Shown here: positions 22,002 through 31,223 of the stretch, one piece after another
Position numbering within the stretch: position 1 is the first letter of the stretch
Layout: every line of letters begins with the position of its first letter
Origin: Pandoraea terrae
GTDB lineage: Bacteria; Pseudomonadota; Gammaproteobacteria; Burkholderiales; Burkholderiaceae
Direction: 5' to 3'
DNA: 64,000 nucleotides
Assembly: GCF_902459695.1 (NCBI RefSeq)
Contig: NZ_CABPRZ010000010.1
Coordinates: forward strand, 62,001-126,000
The notes under the pieces: generated by a model
Seen by the model: only the letters and a program-made list of their open reading frames with translations
Database searches by the model: none
What the model was told of the DNA's origin: nothing
Position numbers and translations under genes: made by a program

Positions 22002-22835
22002 ATGTTCAACGCGGATCTTCACTGTCACTCCAAAATCTCCGACGGCACCCTGGCGCCGGCCGAGGTGGCGCAACTCGCCTTCGAAGCGGGCGTTGACCTG
22101 TGGGCGCTCACCGACCATGACGAAGTCGGCGGCCAACAGGAAGCACGTGTGGCGGCCGAGGCGCTGGGCATGCGCTATGTCCCGGGGGTGGAGATTTCGA
22201 TCACGTGGGCGGGCCGGACCGTGCATATCGTCGGTTTGAATATCGATCCCGCGAATCCGGCGCTGATCGGCGGGCTTGCCGACACACGCGGCGGACGTGC
22301 CGTGCGCGCGAAAAAGATGAGTGAGCAGCTGGCGGCCGCCGGCATTCCCGGCGCCTATCAGGGCGCACTGAAATTCGTCGGCAATCCCGACCTGATTTCG
22401 CGCACCCATTTTGCGCGCTACCTCGTCGAGATCGGCAAGTGTGCGTCGGTATCTGACGTCTTCACGCGTTATCTTGCAGAAGGCAAGCCGGGCTTCGTCC
22501 CGCATCGCTGGGCCACGCTGGAAGACGCCGTGAAGTGGATTTGCGGCGCGGGCGGCACGGCGGTGATTGCACATCCGGGCCGGTACAAGTTCTCGCTGCT
22601 CGAATTCGGCGTGCTGTTCGACACCTTCCACGATCTCGGCGGCGAAGCCATCGAGGTCGTGACAGGCAGCCATACCCCCGATCAGTACCGGGAGTATGCC
22701 GACGTGGCGCGACGCTACGGTTTTCTCGCCTCGCGCGGTTCCGATTTTCACGGGCCGACGGAAAGCCGGGCAATGCTTGGCAAGCTGCCGCCGCTGCCGG
22801 ACGACCTCACTCCGGTCTGGTCACGCTGGCATTGA
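22002..22835 (+). CDS. rnm: PHP-domain phosphoesterase, RNase AM-like
   Basis: A 277-aa PHP protein like E. coli YciV (RNase AM, a 3',5'-nucleotide bisphosphate phosphatase and 5'-3' exoribonuclease active on short RNAs and rRNA ends). Metal ligands are visible in ADLHCHSKISDGTL, LTDHDEVGG, GVEIS and SDFHGPTE. The yciO homologue follows 9 bp downstream, the same pairing as in E. coli. A TAGAAT about 30 bp upstream is a possible -10 box. Confidence 0.85.
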   Translation: MFNADLHCHSKISDGTLAPAEVAQLAFEAGVDLWALTDHDEVGGQQEARVAAEALGMRYVPGVEISITWAGRTVHIVGLNIDPANPALIGGLADTRGGRAVRAKKMSEQLAAAGIPGAYQGALKFVGNPDLISRTHFARYLVEIGKCASVSDVFTRYLAEGKPGFVPHRWATLEDAVKWICGAGGTAVIAHPGRYKFSLLEFGVLFDTFHDLGGEAIEVVTGSHTPDQYREYADVARRYGFLASRGSDFHGPTESRAMLGKLPPLPDDLTPVWSRWH

Positions 22836-22844
22836 CGACACCCC

Positions 22845-23474
22845 ATGTCCCAATTTTTCCATATTCATCCCGATAACCCGCAGCCACGCCTCATCAAGCA
22901 GGCCATCCAGATCATCGATGGCGGCGGCGTCGTGGCATTGCCGACCGATTCGAGCTACGCGCTGGCGTGCCATCTCGACGACAAGAGCGCCGTCGATCGG
23001 ATTCGCCGCATTCGGGGCCTCGACGACAAACAGATGTTGTCGCTGCTGGTGCGAGATTTGTCCGAATTGGCGACTTTTGCGCTCGTGGACAACCGGCAGT
23101 ACCGCCTGATCAAGGCCACAACACCCGGCCCGTACGTTTTCATACTCGAGGCCACCAAGGAAGTGCCGAGACGGCTCTCGCATCCGTCGCGCAAGACGAT
23201 CGGCCTGCGCGTGCCCGACCATGCCATCACGCTCGCGATTCTCGAAGCGTTGGGGCAGCCGCTGCTGGCGTCGACGCTGATCATGCCGGGCGAGACACAG
23301 CCGCTCAACGATCCCGAGGCCATCCGTTCGCGGCTCGAGAAGCAGGTCGACCTCGTCATCGACAGCGGCGCGTGCGCCCAGGAGCCGTCGACGGTGATCG
23401 ATCTGACGGAAGCGCCGCCGGTGCTGATTCGGGCCGGACGCGGGCCGCTCGCACCGTTTGGCCTGTCCGCGTAA
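22845..23474 (+). CDS. yciO: YciO, Sua5/YrdC-domain protein
   Basis: A 209-aa YrdC-like protein (VVALPTDSSYALAC, RIRGLDDKQMLSLLV, GPYVFILEATKEVPRR). The family includes the threonylcarbamoyl-AMP synthase for tRNA t6A37; the YciO branch keeps the fold but its cellular role is less clear. The YrdC KxR/SxN details are altered (KQM in place of KR.), consistent with YciO and not TsaC. Confidence 0.85.
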   Translation: MSQFFHIHPDNPQPRLIKQAIQIIDGGGVVALPTDSSYALACHLDDKSAVDRIRRIRGLDDKQMLSLLVRDLSELATFALVDNRQYRLIKATTPGPYVFILEATKEVPRRLSHPSRKTIGLRVPDHAITLAILEALGQPLLASTLIMPGETQPLNDPEAIRSRLEKQVDLVIDSGACAQEPSTVIDLTEAPPVLIRAGRGPLAPFGLSA

Positions 23475-23544
23475 GCCCCTTGGCAGCCTGCCGGCGTACG
23501 CGCGAAATACCGATGGCGGCGGCCCCTTGCTACAATAGCCGGCT

Positions 23545-24210
23545 ATGACTTCCGACCTGATTCAAACGATTGCGGTTTACGCGCTGCCGGTGCTGTTCGC
23601 CATTACCTTGCACGAAGCCGCCCACGGCTACGTGGCGAAGTATTTCGGCGACCCCACCGCCTACCTGATGGGGCGCGTGACGCTGAACCCGCTCAAGCAC
23701 GTCGATCCCGTCGGGACGGTGCTGGTGCCGCTCTTCCTGTACTTCGCGACGGGCGGGAGCTTCCTGTTCGGCTACGCCAAGCCGGTGCCGGTGGCCTTCT
23801 CGAGCTTGCGCAATCCGCGTCGCGACACGATCTGGGTGGCGCTCGCGGGCCCGGCCAGCAACTTCATCCAGGCGATTCTCTGGGTGTTGTTCGGGGTTGC
23901 GTTGCAGTTGTTCGACGTTCATGAGACGTTCCTGTCGTCGATGGTGCAGGCCGGTTTGCTCGTCAATCTCGTGATGTGCATGTTCAACCTGTTTCCCATT
24001 CCGCCGCTCGATGGCGGGCGCATCCTCGTCAGCCTGTTGCCGCAGCGCTTCAGCTATACGCTGGGGCGCCTGGAGCCGTACGGTTTCTTCATTGTGCTGG
24101 CGTTGGTGGTCAGCGGCGTGCTCGGCCGCGTGTGGCTGTGGCCCCTGATCAACCTGGGCCAGGACGCCATCCGCTTCCTGCTGACGCCGCTGCTCGCGCT
24201 GTTTTCCTGA
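23545..24210 (+). CDS. site-2 protease family (M50) membrane metalloprotease
   Basis: A 221-aa protein with about five membrane helices. The zinc motif HEAAH is at residues 21-25, and the third ligand is in NLFPIPPLDGGR. It lacks a PDZ domain, as in the short M50B group. Substrates are unknown. A TACAAT at 23531-23536 lies only 8 bp before the ATG, so the message may be leaderless or nearly so. Confidence 0.85.
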   Translation: MTSDLIQTIAVYALPVLFAITLHEAAHGYVAKYFGDPTAYLMGRVTLNPLKHVDPVGTVLVPLFLYFATGGSFLFGYAKPVPVAFSSLRNPRRDTIWVALAGPASNFIQAILWVLFGVALQLFDVHETFLSSMVQAGLLVNLVMCMFNLFPIPPLDGGRILVSLLPQRFSYTLGRLEPYGFFIVLALVVSGVLGRVWLWPLINLGQDAIRFLLTPLLALFS

Positions 24211-24232
24211 AAGACATAACGATAACCAGATC

Positions 24233-25435
24233 ATGTACCCCGAACGCGTTTTTTCCGGCATGCGCCCCACGGGCAGCCTGCACCTGGGTCACTATCACGG
24301 CGTGCTCAAGAACTGGGTCAAGCTCCAGTCCGAATACCCGTGCTTCTTCTGCGTTGTCGACTGGCATGCGCTGACCACGCACTACGAAACGCCCGAAATC
24401 ATCGAGCAGAACGTGTGGGAGGTGCTGATCGACTGGCTGGCCGCCGGCATCGATCCGAATCAGGCAACGCTGTTCATCCAGAGCAAGGTGCCCGAACACG
24501 CCGAATTGGCGCTGCTGATCGGCATGAGCACGCCCCTCGGTTGGCTCGAGCGCGTGCCGACGTACAAGGAACAGATCGAGAAGCTCAAGGACAAGGACCT
24601 CTCCACCTACGGTTTTCTCGGCTACCCGGTCTTGATGGCCGCCGACATCCTGCTGTACCGCGCCTTGCATGTGCCGGTCGGTGAGGATCAGGTGCCGCAC
24701 GTCGAAATGACGCGCGAGATCGCCCGCCGCTTCAACTATCTCTACGGCCGCGAGCAAGGCTTCGAAGAGAAGTCGCTGCAGGCCGCGAAGAAGCTCGGCA
24801 ACAAGCGCGCCAAGCTTTATCTGGAGCTGCGCACCGCGTACCAGGAACAGGGCGACGACGAGGCGCTGGAGCAGGCGCGGGCCATGCTCTCCGAATCGCA
24901 GTCGCTCAGCATGGGCGACCGCGAGCGCCTGTTCGGCTATCTCGAAGGCGCGCGCAAGCTGATTCTGGTCGAGCCGCAAGCCATGCTGACGCCGGCGTCG
25001 CGCATGCCAGGTCTCGACGGGCAGAAGATGTCGAAGTCGTACGGCAACACCATCGGCATGCGCGAGGACAAGGAGTCGATTACCAAAAAAGTGCGCACCA
25101 TGCCGACAGACCCGGCGCGTGTGCGCCGCACCGATCCGGGCGAGCCGGAAAAGTGTCCGGTGTGGCAACTGCATCAGGTCTATTGCGACGACGATACGCG
25201 CGAATGGGTGCAGAAGGGCTGCCGCAGCGCCGGCATCGGCTGCCTGGAGTGCAAGCAGCCTGTGATTGACGGCATCCTGCGCGAGCAGCAACCGATGCTC
25301 GAGCGTGCGCAGAAATACATGGACGACCCGTCGCTCTTGCGCGCCATCGTCGCCGACGGGTGTGACAAGGCACGTAAATCGGCGCAGGAAATCATGCGTG
25401 AGGTCCGTGAAGCCATGGGGCTGCACTACTCATGA
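24233..25435 (+). CDS. trpS: tryptophanyl-tRNA synthetase
   Basis: A 400-aa class I synthetase. The HIGH-type motif is GSLHLGHYHG near residue 14 and the KMSKS motif is GQKMSKSYG near residue 263. At 400 aa it is longer than the E. coli enzyme (334 aa), from an insertion within the catalytic half and a C-terminal extension with Cys residues (residues about 320-345: GCRSAGIGCLEC); such longer forms occur in beta-proteobacteria. It overlaps the next gene by four bases. Confidence 0.95.
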   Translation: MYPERVFSGMRPTGSLHLGHYHGVLKNWVKLQSEYPCFFCVVDWHALTTHYETPEIIEQNVWEVLIDWLAAGIDPNQATLFIQSKVPEHAELALLIGMSTPLGWLERVPTYKEQIEKLKDKDLSTYGFLGYPVLMAADILLYRALHVPVGEDQVPHVEMTREIARRFNYLYGREQGFEEKSLQAAKKLGNKRAKLYLELRTAYQEQGDDEALEQARAMLSESQSLSMGDRERLFGYLEGARKLILVEPQAMLTPASRMPGLDGQKMSKSYGNTIGMREDKESITKKVRTMPTDPARVRRTDPGEPEKCPVWQLHQVYCDDDTREWVQKGCRSAGIGCLECKQPVIDGILREQQPMLERAQKYMDDPSLLRAIVADGCDKARKSAQEIMREVREAMGLHYS

Positions 25436-25986
25436 GCGAGGCCTCCCCGTGGCTCGAGCGATGGGCGCACCTGCTGCCCGCGAACGCGCGTTCGCTCGAC
25501 CTTGCCTGCGGACATGGCCGTCATACGCGCTGGCTGCTCGCCCATGGCGCAACGGTGACGGCGATCGATCGCGACGCGGCCGCGTTGGCTTCGCTGCCGG
25601 CCGCCGTGAGGCGTATCGAGGCCGATATTGAAAACGGCCCGTGGCCGCTGCCCGACGACAGCCGTTTCGACGCGGTGATCGTCACGAACTACCTGCATCG
25701 TCCGCTGCTGCTGCGTATCGCCAAGAGCGTGGCACCTGGCGGTATTTTGCTGTATGAAACCTTCGCGCAAGGCAACGAGAGATTCGGAAAGCCGTCGAAT
25801 CCCGCGTTCCTGCTTGCGCCCGGCGAACTTTTGACGCTGGCCGACGCAGCGGGTCTGCGTGTCGTGGCCTATGAGGACGGCGTCGCGGCCTTGCCTCGTG
25901 AGGCCTGTGTGCAGCGGCTTTGCGCGGTGCGTCCGGCACCTGGCGAAGCTGCGGGACACGTCGCGCTTTACGAGCTGCGCGCGTAA
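25432..25986 (+). CDS. SAM-dependent class I methyltransferase
   Basis: A 184-aa Rossmann methyltransferase. Motif I is LDLACGHGRHTRWL near residue 22 and the acidic motif II is AIDRD. Short for the class; the substrate-binding part is minimal (LYETFAQGNERFGKPSNPAF resembles TehB-like enzymes). It is translationally coupled to trpS by an ATGA overlap; no functional link is evident. Confidence 0.8.
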   Translation: MSEASPWLERWAHLLPANARSLDLACGHGRHTRWLLAHGATVTAIDRDAAALASLPAAVRRIEADIENGPWPLPDDSRFDAVIVTNYLHRPLLLRIAKSVAPGGILLYETFAQGNERFGKPSNPAFLLAPGELLTLADAAGLRVVAYEDGVAALPREACVQRLCAVRPAPGEAAGHVALYELRA

Positions 25987-26028
25987 TCCGCTACAATCCA
26001 CCTTTATCGCAGAATTGACCGATAAATC

Positions 26029-26922
<894 letters not shown>

Positions 26923-26960
26923 ACCACGCGGGATCGCTTGACTACCTTTTTTTGCGACTC

Positions 26961-28103
26961 ATGAAACGAATCGTCAGTTTGACCAAAGCTCGTCCCGTGC
27001 TGGCATGGGCCGCTATCGCATCGATGGCGCTGTTTGCCGGTTGCAGTTCGCTCACGTCCGCTCTGTCCTCCGACAAGGTTGAATACAAGAGCGCCAAGAG
27101 CGGTCCTTCGCTCGACGTTCCCCCGGACCTGACGAGTGCGGCGTCGAATGACCGCCGCTATGCCTCGCCGGGCGGCACGGCCACGCTGTCGACGTATGAG
27201 AAGCAGTCGCAGATCACTGCGGCTCAGCCGGCCGACAAGGTCCTGCCGCCGGTGCCGGGCATGAAGGTGATGCGTGACGGCAATCAGCGTTGGCTGGTGA
27301 TCCAGAAGGCGCCGGCCGAACTGTGGCCGACCCTGCGTGAATTCTGGCAGGAAAACGGCTTCGTGCTGACGGTCGACTCGACCGACACCGGTGTCATGGA
27401 GACCGATTGGGCCGAGAACCGCGCCAAGCTCCAGCAGGATATCGTGCGCGACTTGCTCGGCAAGGTGCTGGACGGCCTGTATTCGACCGGCGAACGCGAT
27501 CGTTTCCGCACGCGTGTCGAGCGTGAAGCGGACGGCAGCACTGACGTGTACATCAGCCATCGCCGCATGGTCGAAGTGTTCACGAACGCGCAGAAGGACA
27601 CGACGAAATGGGAGCCGGCACCGAGCGATCCGGGTCTCGAAGCGATTTTCCTGACGAAGCTGATGCAGCGGCTGGGCGTGCAGTCCGATCAGGCCAAGGC
27701 GCAAGTGGAATCGGCGAAGTCGGCGGCGCCGGCGACGCAGGTAGTCAAGAGCGGCGATGTGGCGTATCTCGACATCGACGAACCGTTTGACCGCGCATGG
27801 CGCCGTGTCGGCGTGGCACTCGACCGTGGCAACTTCACGGTCGACGATCGCGACCGCGCGAAGGGCATGTACTACGTGAGCTACGTTGATCCGGCGTCAC
27901 TGGCGAAGGACAACGGGTTCTTCTACAGCCTGTTCCATGCGAAGGAAGTGCAGGACAGCAAGAAGGCGAAGAAGTACAGCGTGAACGTGCAGGGTCAAGG
28001 TGAGAACAAGACCCGCGTGCAGGTGTTGGACGACGCAGGCAAGGTTGACAACTCCACCATCGCGCAGACCATCATTGGCGTGCTGAGCAACCAGCTCCGT
28101 TAA
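26961..28103 (+). CDS. bamC: outer-membrane assembly lipoprotein BamC
   Basis: A 380-aa lipoprotein: signal peptide with lipobox FAGC near residue 26, then the DVPPDLT segment that binds BamD, followed by two helix-grip domains. It is an accessory subunit of the BAM complex that inserts beta-barrels in the outer membrane. The ATG at 26961 is preferred over a TTG three codons upstream. It is 38 bp after dapA, so probably co-transcribed. Confidence 0.92.
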   Translation: MKRIVSLTKARPVLAWAAIASMALFAGCSSLTSALSSDKVEYKSAKSGPSLDVPPDLTSAASNDRRYASPGGTATLSTYEKQSQITAAQPADKVLPPVPGMKVMRDGNQRWLVIQKAPAELWPTLREFWQENGFVLTVDSTDTGVMETDWAENRAKLQQDIVRDLLGKVLDGLYSTGERDRFRTRVEREADGSTDVYISHRRMVEVFTNAQKDTTKWEPAPSDPGLEAIFLTKLMQRLGVQSDQAKAQVESAKSAAPATQVVKSGDVAYLDIDEPFDRAWRRVGVALDRGNFTVDDRDRAKGMYYVSYVDPASLAKDNGFFYSLFHAKEVQDSKKAKKYSVNVQGQGENKTRVQVLDDAGKVDNSTIAQTIIGVLSNQLR

Positions 28104-28111
28104 GGCGGAGT

Positions 28112-28882
28112 GTGCGGTTCGCCAGTCTCGGCAGCGGCAGCGAAGGCAATGCCTTGCTGGTCGAGGCGTCGGAAGGCGCCTCGACGACCCGTATTCTCCT
28201 CGATTGCGGGTTCTCCATGCGCGAAGTCGAGCGGCGCCTTCTTGCCCGCTCGGTCGAGGCATCCAGCCTGGATGCGATCGTCATCACCCACGAACACGCC
28301 GATCACATCGGCAGCGCGCTGACGCTGTCGCGCAAGCACGCCATTCCGCTGTACATGAGCTGGGGGACCGGGCAAGCCGTCAAGGGCGCGGCCGGCGCCG
28401 ATGTACGCTGGTGCCGCTCCGATGTCAGCCTGGCCATCGGTGCGATCGAATTGCTCCCCTATACCGTGCCGCACGACGCGCGTGAGCCGCTGCAGTTCGT
28501 CTTCGGAGACGGGCAGCGCCGGCTCGGCGTGCTGACCGATGTCGGGAGTGCCACGGCCCACCTGATCGGCGTGCTGGGCGGCTGTGATGCGCTTGTGCTC
28601 GAATGCAATCACGACCGCGAGATGCTGGCTGCCAGCAAGTATCCGCCGTCGTTGCGTGCGCGCATTGGCGGCACGTACGGACATCTGGCCAACGATACGG
28701 CGGCGGAAATCCTGGCGGCGCTGGACCGCACGCGGCTTCAGCGTGTGATTGCCGCACACCTGAGCGAGCAGAACAACTCACCGGCGTTGGCGACGGCCGC
28801 GTTGGCGGCAGTATTGGGGACGGCGGCGGCGGAAATTCTGGTGGCCACACAGGCGGACGGTTTCGGCTGGCAGACGCTCTAG
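28112..28882 (+). CDS. MBL-fold metallo-hydrolase (YycJ/WalJ-like)
   Basis: A 256-aa metallo-beta-lactamase-fold enzyme. It begins with GTG (MRFASLGSGSEGNALLVE) and carries THEHADHIG near residue 59 plus later ligands in PHDA, LTDVG and AAHLSEQNN. Relatives of this group act as nucleases or hydrolases in the YycJ/WalJ family. GGCGGAG precedes the start 8 bp after bamC, so it is likely in the dapA-bamC operon. Confidence 0.85.
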   Translation: MRFASLGSGSEGNALLVEASEGASTTRILLDCGFSMREVERRLLARSVEASSLDAIVITHEHADHIGSALTLSRKHAIPLYMSWGTGQAVKGAAGADVRWCRSDVSLAIGAIELLPYTVPHDAREPLQFVFGDGQRRLGVLTDVGSATAHLIGVLGGCDALVLECNHDREMLAASKYPPSLRARIGGTYGHLANDTAAEILAALDRTRLQRVIAAHLSEQNNSPALATAALAAVLGTAAAEILVATQADGFGWQTL

Positions 28883-28914
28883 GACGAACCAGGGCACATG
28901 ATTCACGCGCCCAT

Positions 28915-28947
28915 GAAAAAAGCCGGCTTGCAGCCGGCTTTTTTTTT
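28915..28947. terminator. bidirectional intrinsic terminator
   Basis: A 7-bp stem (28921-28927 with 28933-28939) with an A-run on the left and a T-run on the right, so it can terminate both the plus-strand dapA-bamC-MBL unit and the minus-strand lipoprotein gene. Confidence 0.92.
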
Positions 28948-28970
28948 CTGCCAGAATCGGCAGAAAGCGC

Positions 28971-29219
28971 TTACTTGCTGGCAGCAGCTTGAACAGCCGA
29001 GGCTGCTTCAGCAACAGCACCAGCGGCCGAAGCGGCGGTGTCAGCAGCAGCACCAGCAGCCGAAGCAGCGACTTCAGCGGCAGCACCAGCAGCCGAAGCG
29101 ACTTCAGCAGCCGGAGCCGAAGCGGCGTTGTCAGCGGCGGGAGCAGCAGCCTCTTCTTTCTTACCGCAAGCGGTCAGGGCGATAGCCAACAACGAAGCGA
29201 CGAGGAGAGACTTCTTCAT
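28971..29219 (-). CDS. Ala-rich small lipoprotein
   Basis: An 82-aa protein: signal peptide MKKSLLVASLLAIALTAC with lipobox LTAC, a short charged stretch (GKKEEA), then a long Ala-rich run with repeating AGAAAE/DxAAS units at about 11-residue spacing, predicted as one amphipathic helix. It resembles Lpp-like or 'YtxH-type' surface lipoproteins by composition only. ATG at 29219 has AGGA 8 nt upstream. Terminator lies 24 bp after its stop. Confidence 0.7.
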   Translation of the reverse strand: MKKSLLVASLLAIALTACGKKEEAAAPAADNAASAPAAEVASAAGAAAEVAASAAGAAADTAASAAGAVAEAASAVQAAASK

Positions 29220-29401
29220 GATCACGTCCTTTTATGGTAGAAGACAAGCAAATAAAAATTTTAGATACCGGTAAATACGCTCTTGCCAGCGCAAAGCTGA
29301 TTGCGCGACTGCGGCAATTGAGGATTACCCTGAGTCATGCAAGCTGCTTGGCGAGAAATTATATTGGGTTTTCCCCGATGCGTCATCAATATCTCGCGTA
29401 A

Positions 29402-30622
29402 TCACGCCGCTTTTTTGGCGATCGCACGCAACTTTCGCGGCGGCCCCGGGTCTGCTCCGGGCAGCAACCATCCTGCGGCGTACCAATCGTACAGAATTTC
29501 CTGAATTTGATGGTCTTTTTGCGCGAAAACTGTACATTCGCCCCCCGAAATGGCCCGATCGTCAGCCAGCTTGCGCAGCGCTGCGCGAGTATTTACGGGC
29601 ACTTCAAGCGGTTCGCCGTTAATGAAGAAACGGTTGCGTTCATACAACAACTGCGACTTCGGCGAGAGCCTTACGCCGCCCAGCGCTGCCGCCGCGGCAA
29701 AACGCGCGTGCGTGAGCGGCTTCTCGGGGGGATCGAAATACACATGCGACTTCGGTTCGCTGAGCCAGCGCCCCAGAAAATCCGACACTTCACGACGTCC
29801 CCATTTCACGCGCTCGAGTTGTGCGAGCAGCGTGTCCACCATCGCGTCGGGCAACGCTGCGGGCTTTTGCACGGCGGGCTGTTTCGGATCTGCGTATCGA
29901 CCGTCGAAATGGCGGCCGAAGGGGAGTTCGGGGGCGTTCTCGGCGAGGTAGTACAGAAAGTTCTGCAGCAGTTCCTGTTCAAGCGGCGCGCGAAATCCGA
30001 TCGAATACGTCATGCACTCGCCGATCGCCTCGCCGTCGTGCGCGTAGCCCGGCGGGAGGTACAGCATGTCGCCGGGCTCGAGCACCCATTCTTCTTCCGC
30101 TTCGAAGTGTTTGAGGATCCGCAGCGGGACACCTTCCTGCCACGACGTGTCGTGCGGCGCCGAAATGCGCCAGCGGCGCTGGCCGTGCGCCTGCAGCAGG
30201 AAAACGTCGTACGAGTCGAGGTGCGGGCCGACGCCGCCGCCATCGGCAGCATAGCTGACCATCACATCGTCAAGACGGGCATCGGGAATAAATCGAAACT
30301 GGCCCATGAGGTCGTGGACCGCCGGTGCATGGAGATTGACCCCTTGCACGAGCAGCGTCCATTGCCGTCGCGTAAGCGGCGGCAGGTCGTCGCGATCGAA
30401 TGGTCCGTGGTCGAGTTGCCAGCACTTTCGGCTGCGCGTGACCAGACGCGACTCGACGTCGTCTTGCCCCGCGAGCGCGAACAGCGCCTCGCGCGACAGC
30501 GGTGCGGTGAAGCCCGGCAGGGCTTGGCGAATCAGTAACGGCCGCTTGTGCCAGTACCGTTTCATGAAGGCGTCGGGGGCCATGCCGCCGAGCAGCGTCG
30601 AGGGTTGCAAGGTTCTTGTCAT
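29402..30622 (-). CDS. roxA: ribosomal oxygenase RoxA (YcfD), JmjC-type cupin
   Basis: A 406-aa Fe(II)/2-oxoglutarate oxygenase of the YcfD family, which hydroxylates an arginine of ribosomal protein L16. The iron triad is seen as HLD in GVGPHLDSYDVF (about residue 130) and the distal His in YLPPGYAHDGEA. The C-terminal winged-helix part follows. It is divergent from slyD across 64 bp. Confidence 0.9.
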   Translation of the reverse strand: MTRTLQPSTLLGGMAPDAFMKRYWHKRPLLIRQALPGFTAPLSREALFALAGQDDVESRLVTRSRKCWQLDHGPFDRDDLPPLTRRQWTLLVQGVNLHAPAVHDLMGQFRFIPDARLDDVMVSYAADGGGVGPHLDSYDVFLLQAHGQRRWRISAPHDTSWQEGVPLRILKHFEAEEEWVLEPGDMLYLPPGYAHDGEAIGECMTYSIGFRAPLEQELLQNFLYYLAENAPELPFGRHFDGRYADPKQPAVQKPAALPDAMVDTLLAQLERVKWGRREVSDFLGRWLSEPKSHVYFDPPEKPLTHARFAAAAALGGVRLSPKSQLLYERNRFFINGEPLEVPVNTRAALRKLADDRAISGGECTVFAQKDHQIQEILYDWYAAGWLLPGADPGPPRKLRAIAKKAA

Positions 30623-30655
30623 GCGAGTAGAAAGGAGCGAAGACGCGGGCTCCTT

Positions 30656-30661
30656 TATAAT
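30656..30661 (+). promoter_or_regulatory. -10 box of slyD
   Basis: A perfect TATAAT 25 bp before the slyD start in the 64-bp gap shared with divergent roxA. No strong -35. Confidence 0.5.
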
Positions 30662-30686
30662 GCAGGCCTGTTATCCGGAGAGTTTG

Positions 30687-31223
30687 ATGAAGATCGAAAA
30701 GAATACCGTTGTGTCGGTGACTTACACACTGTCGGACGCCCAGGGCAATCTGATTGAAGAAAGCGGCGCCGAGCCGATGGTCTACCTGCACGGCGGTTAT
30801 GATGGCACGTTCCCCAAAATCGAGGAAGCGCTTGATGGCAAGGACGTCGGTTTCGTAACGCAACTGCAGTTGGAACCGACCGACGCGTTCGGCGACTACG
30901 ATTCGGCTTTGATCAAAGTCGAAGAGCGCGGCCGTTTTCCGGAGCCGCTCGAAGTCGGCATGCAGTTCGAAGGCACGCCGGAAGATGGCGACGAGGAAGC
31001 CGACACGTTGATCTACACGGTGACCGACGTCGCTGAAGACAAGGTCGTGCTCGATGGCAACCATCCGTTGGCCGGCATGGCGCTGCGCTTCGAACTGAAG
31101 GTCACGGACGTGCGCGCAGCGACCGAAGATGAAATCGAGCACCAGCACGCGCACGGCGCATCGGGCCTCGAGATCATCGACGAAGACGAAGACGAAGGCG
31201 ACTCAGCGCCCACCCTCCACTGA
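30687..31223 (+). CDS. slyD: FKBP-type peptidyl-prolyl isomerase SlyD-like
   Basis: A 178-aa FKBP with an insert-in-flap domain, starting MKIEKNTVVSVTYTLSD. Family signatures are YLHGGYDGTFPKIEEAL, GDYDSALIKV and the GNHPLAGMALRFEL motif. The C-terminal tail is acidic with a few His (EHQHAHG) and not the long His/Cys metal-binding tail of E. coli SlyD. TATAAT at 30656-30661 is a good -10 box. Its stop region overlaps the convergent next gene by 21 bp. Confidence 0.92.
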   Translation: MKIEKNTVVSVTYTLSDAQGNLIEESGAEPMVYLHGGYDGTFPKIEEALDGKDVGFVTQLQLEPTDAFGDYDSALIKVEERGRFPEPLEVGMQFEGTPEDGDEEADTLIYTVTDVAEDKVVLDGNHPLAGMALRFELKVTDVRAATEDEIEHQHAHGASGLEIIDEDEDEGDSAPTLH

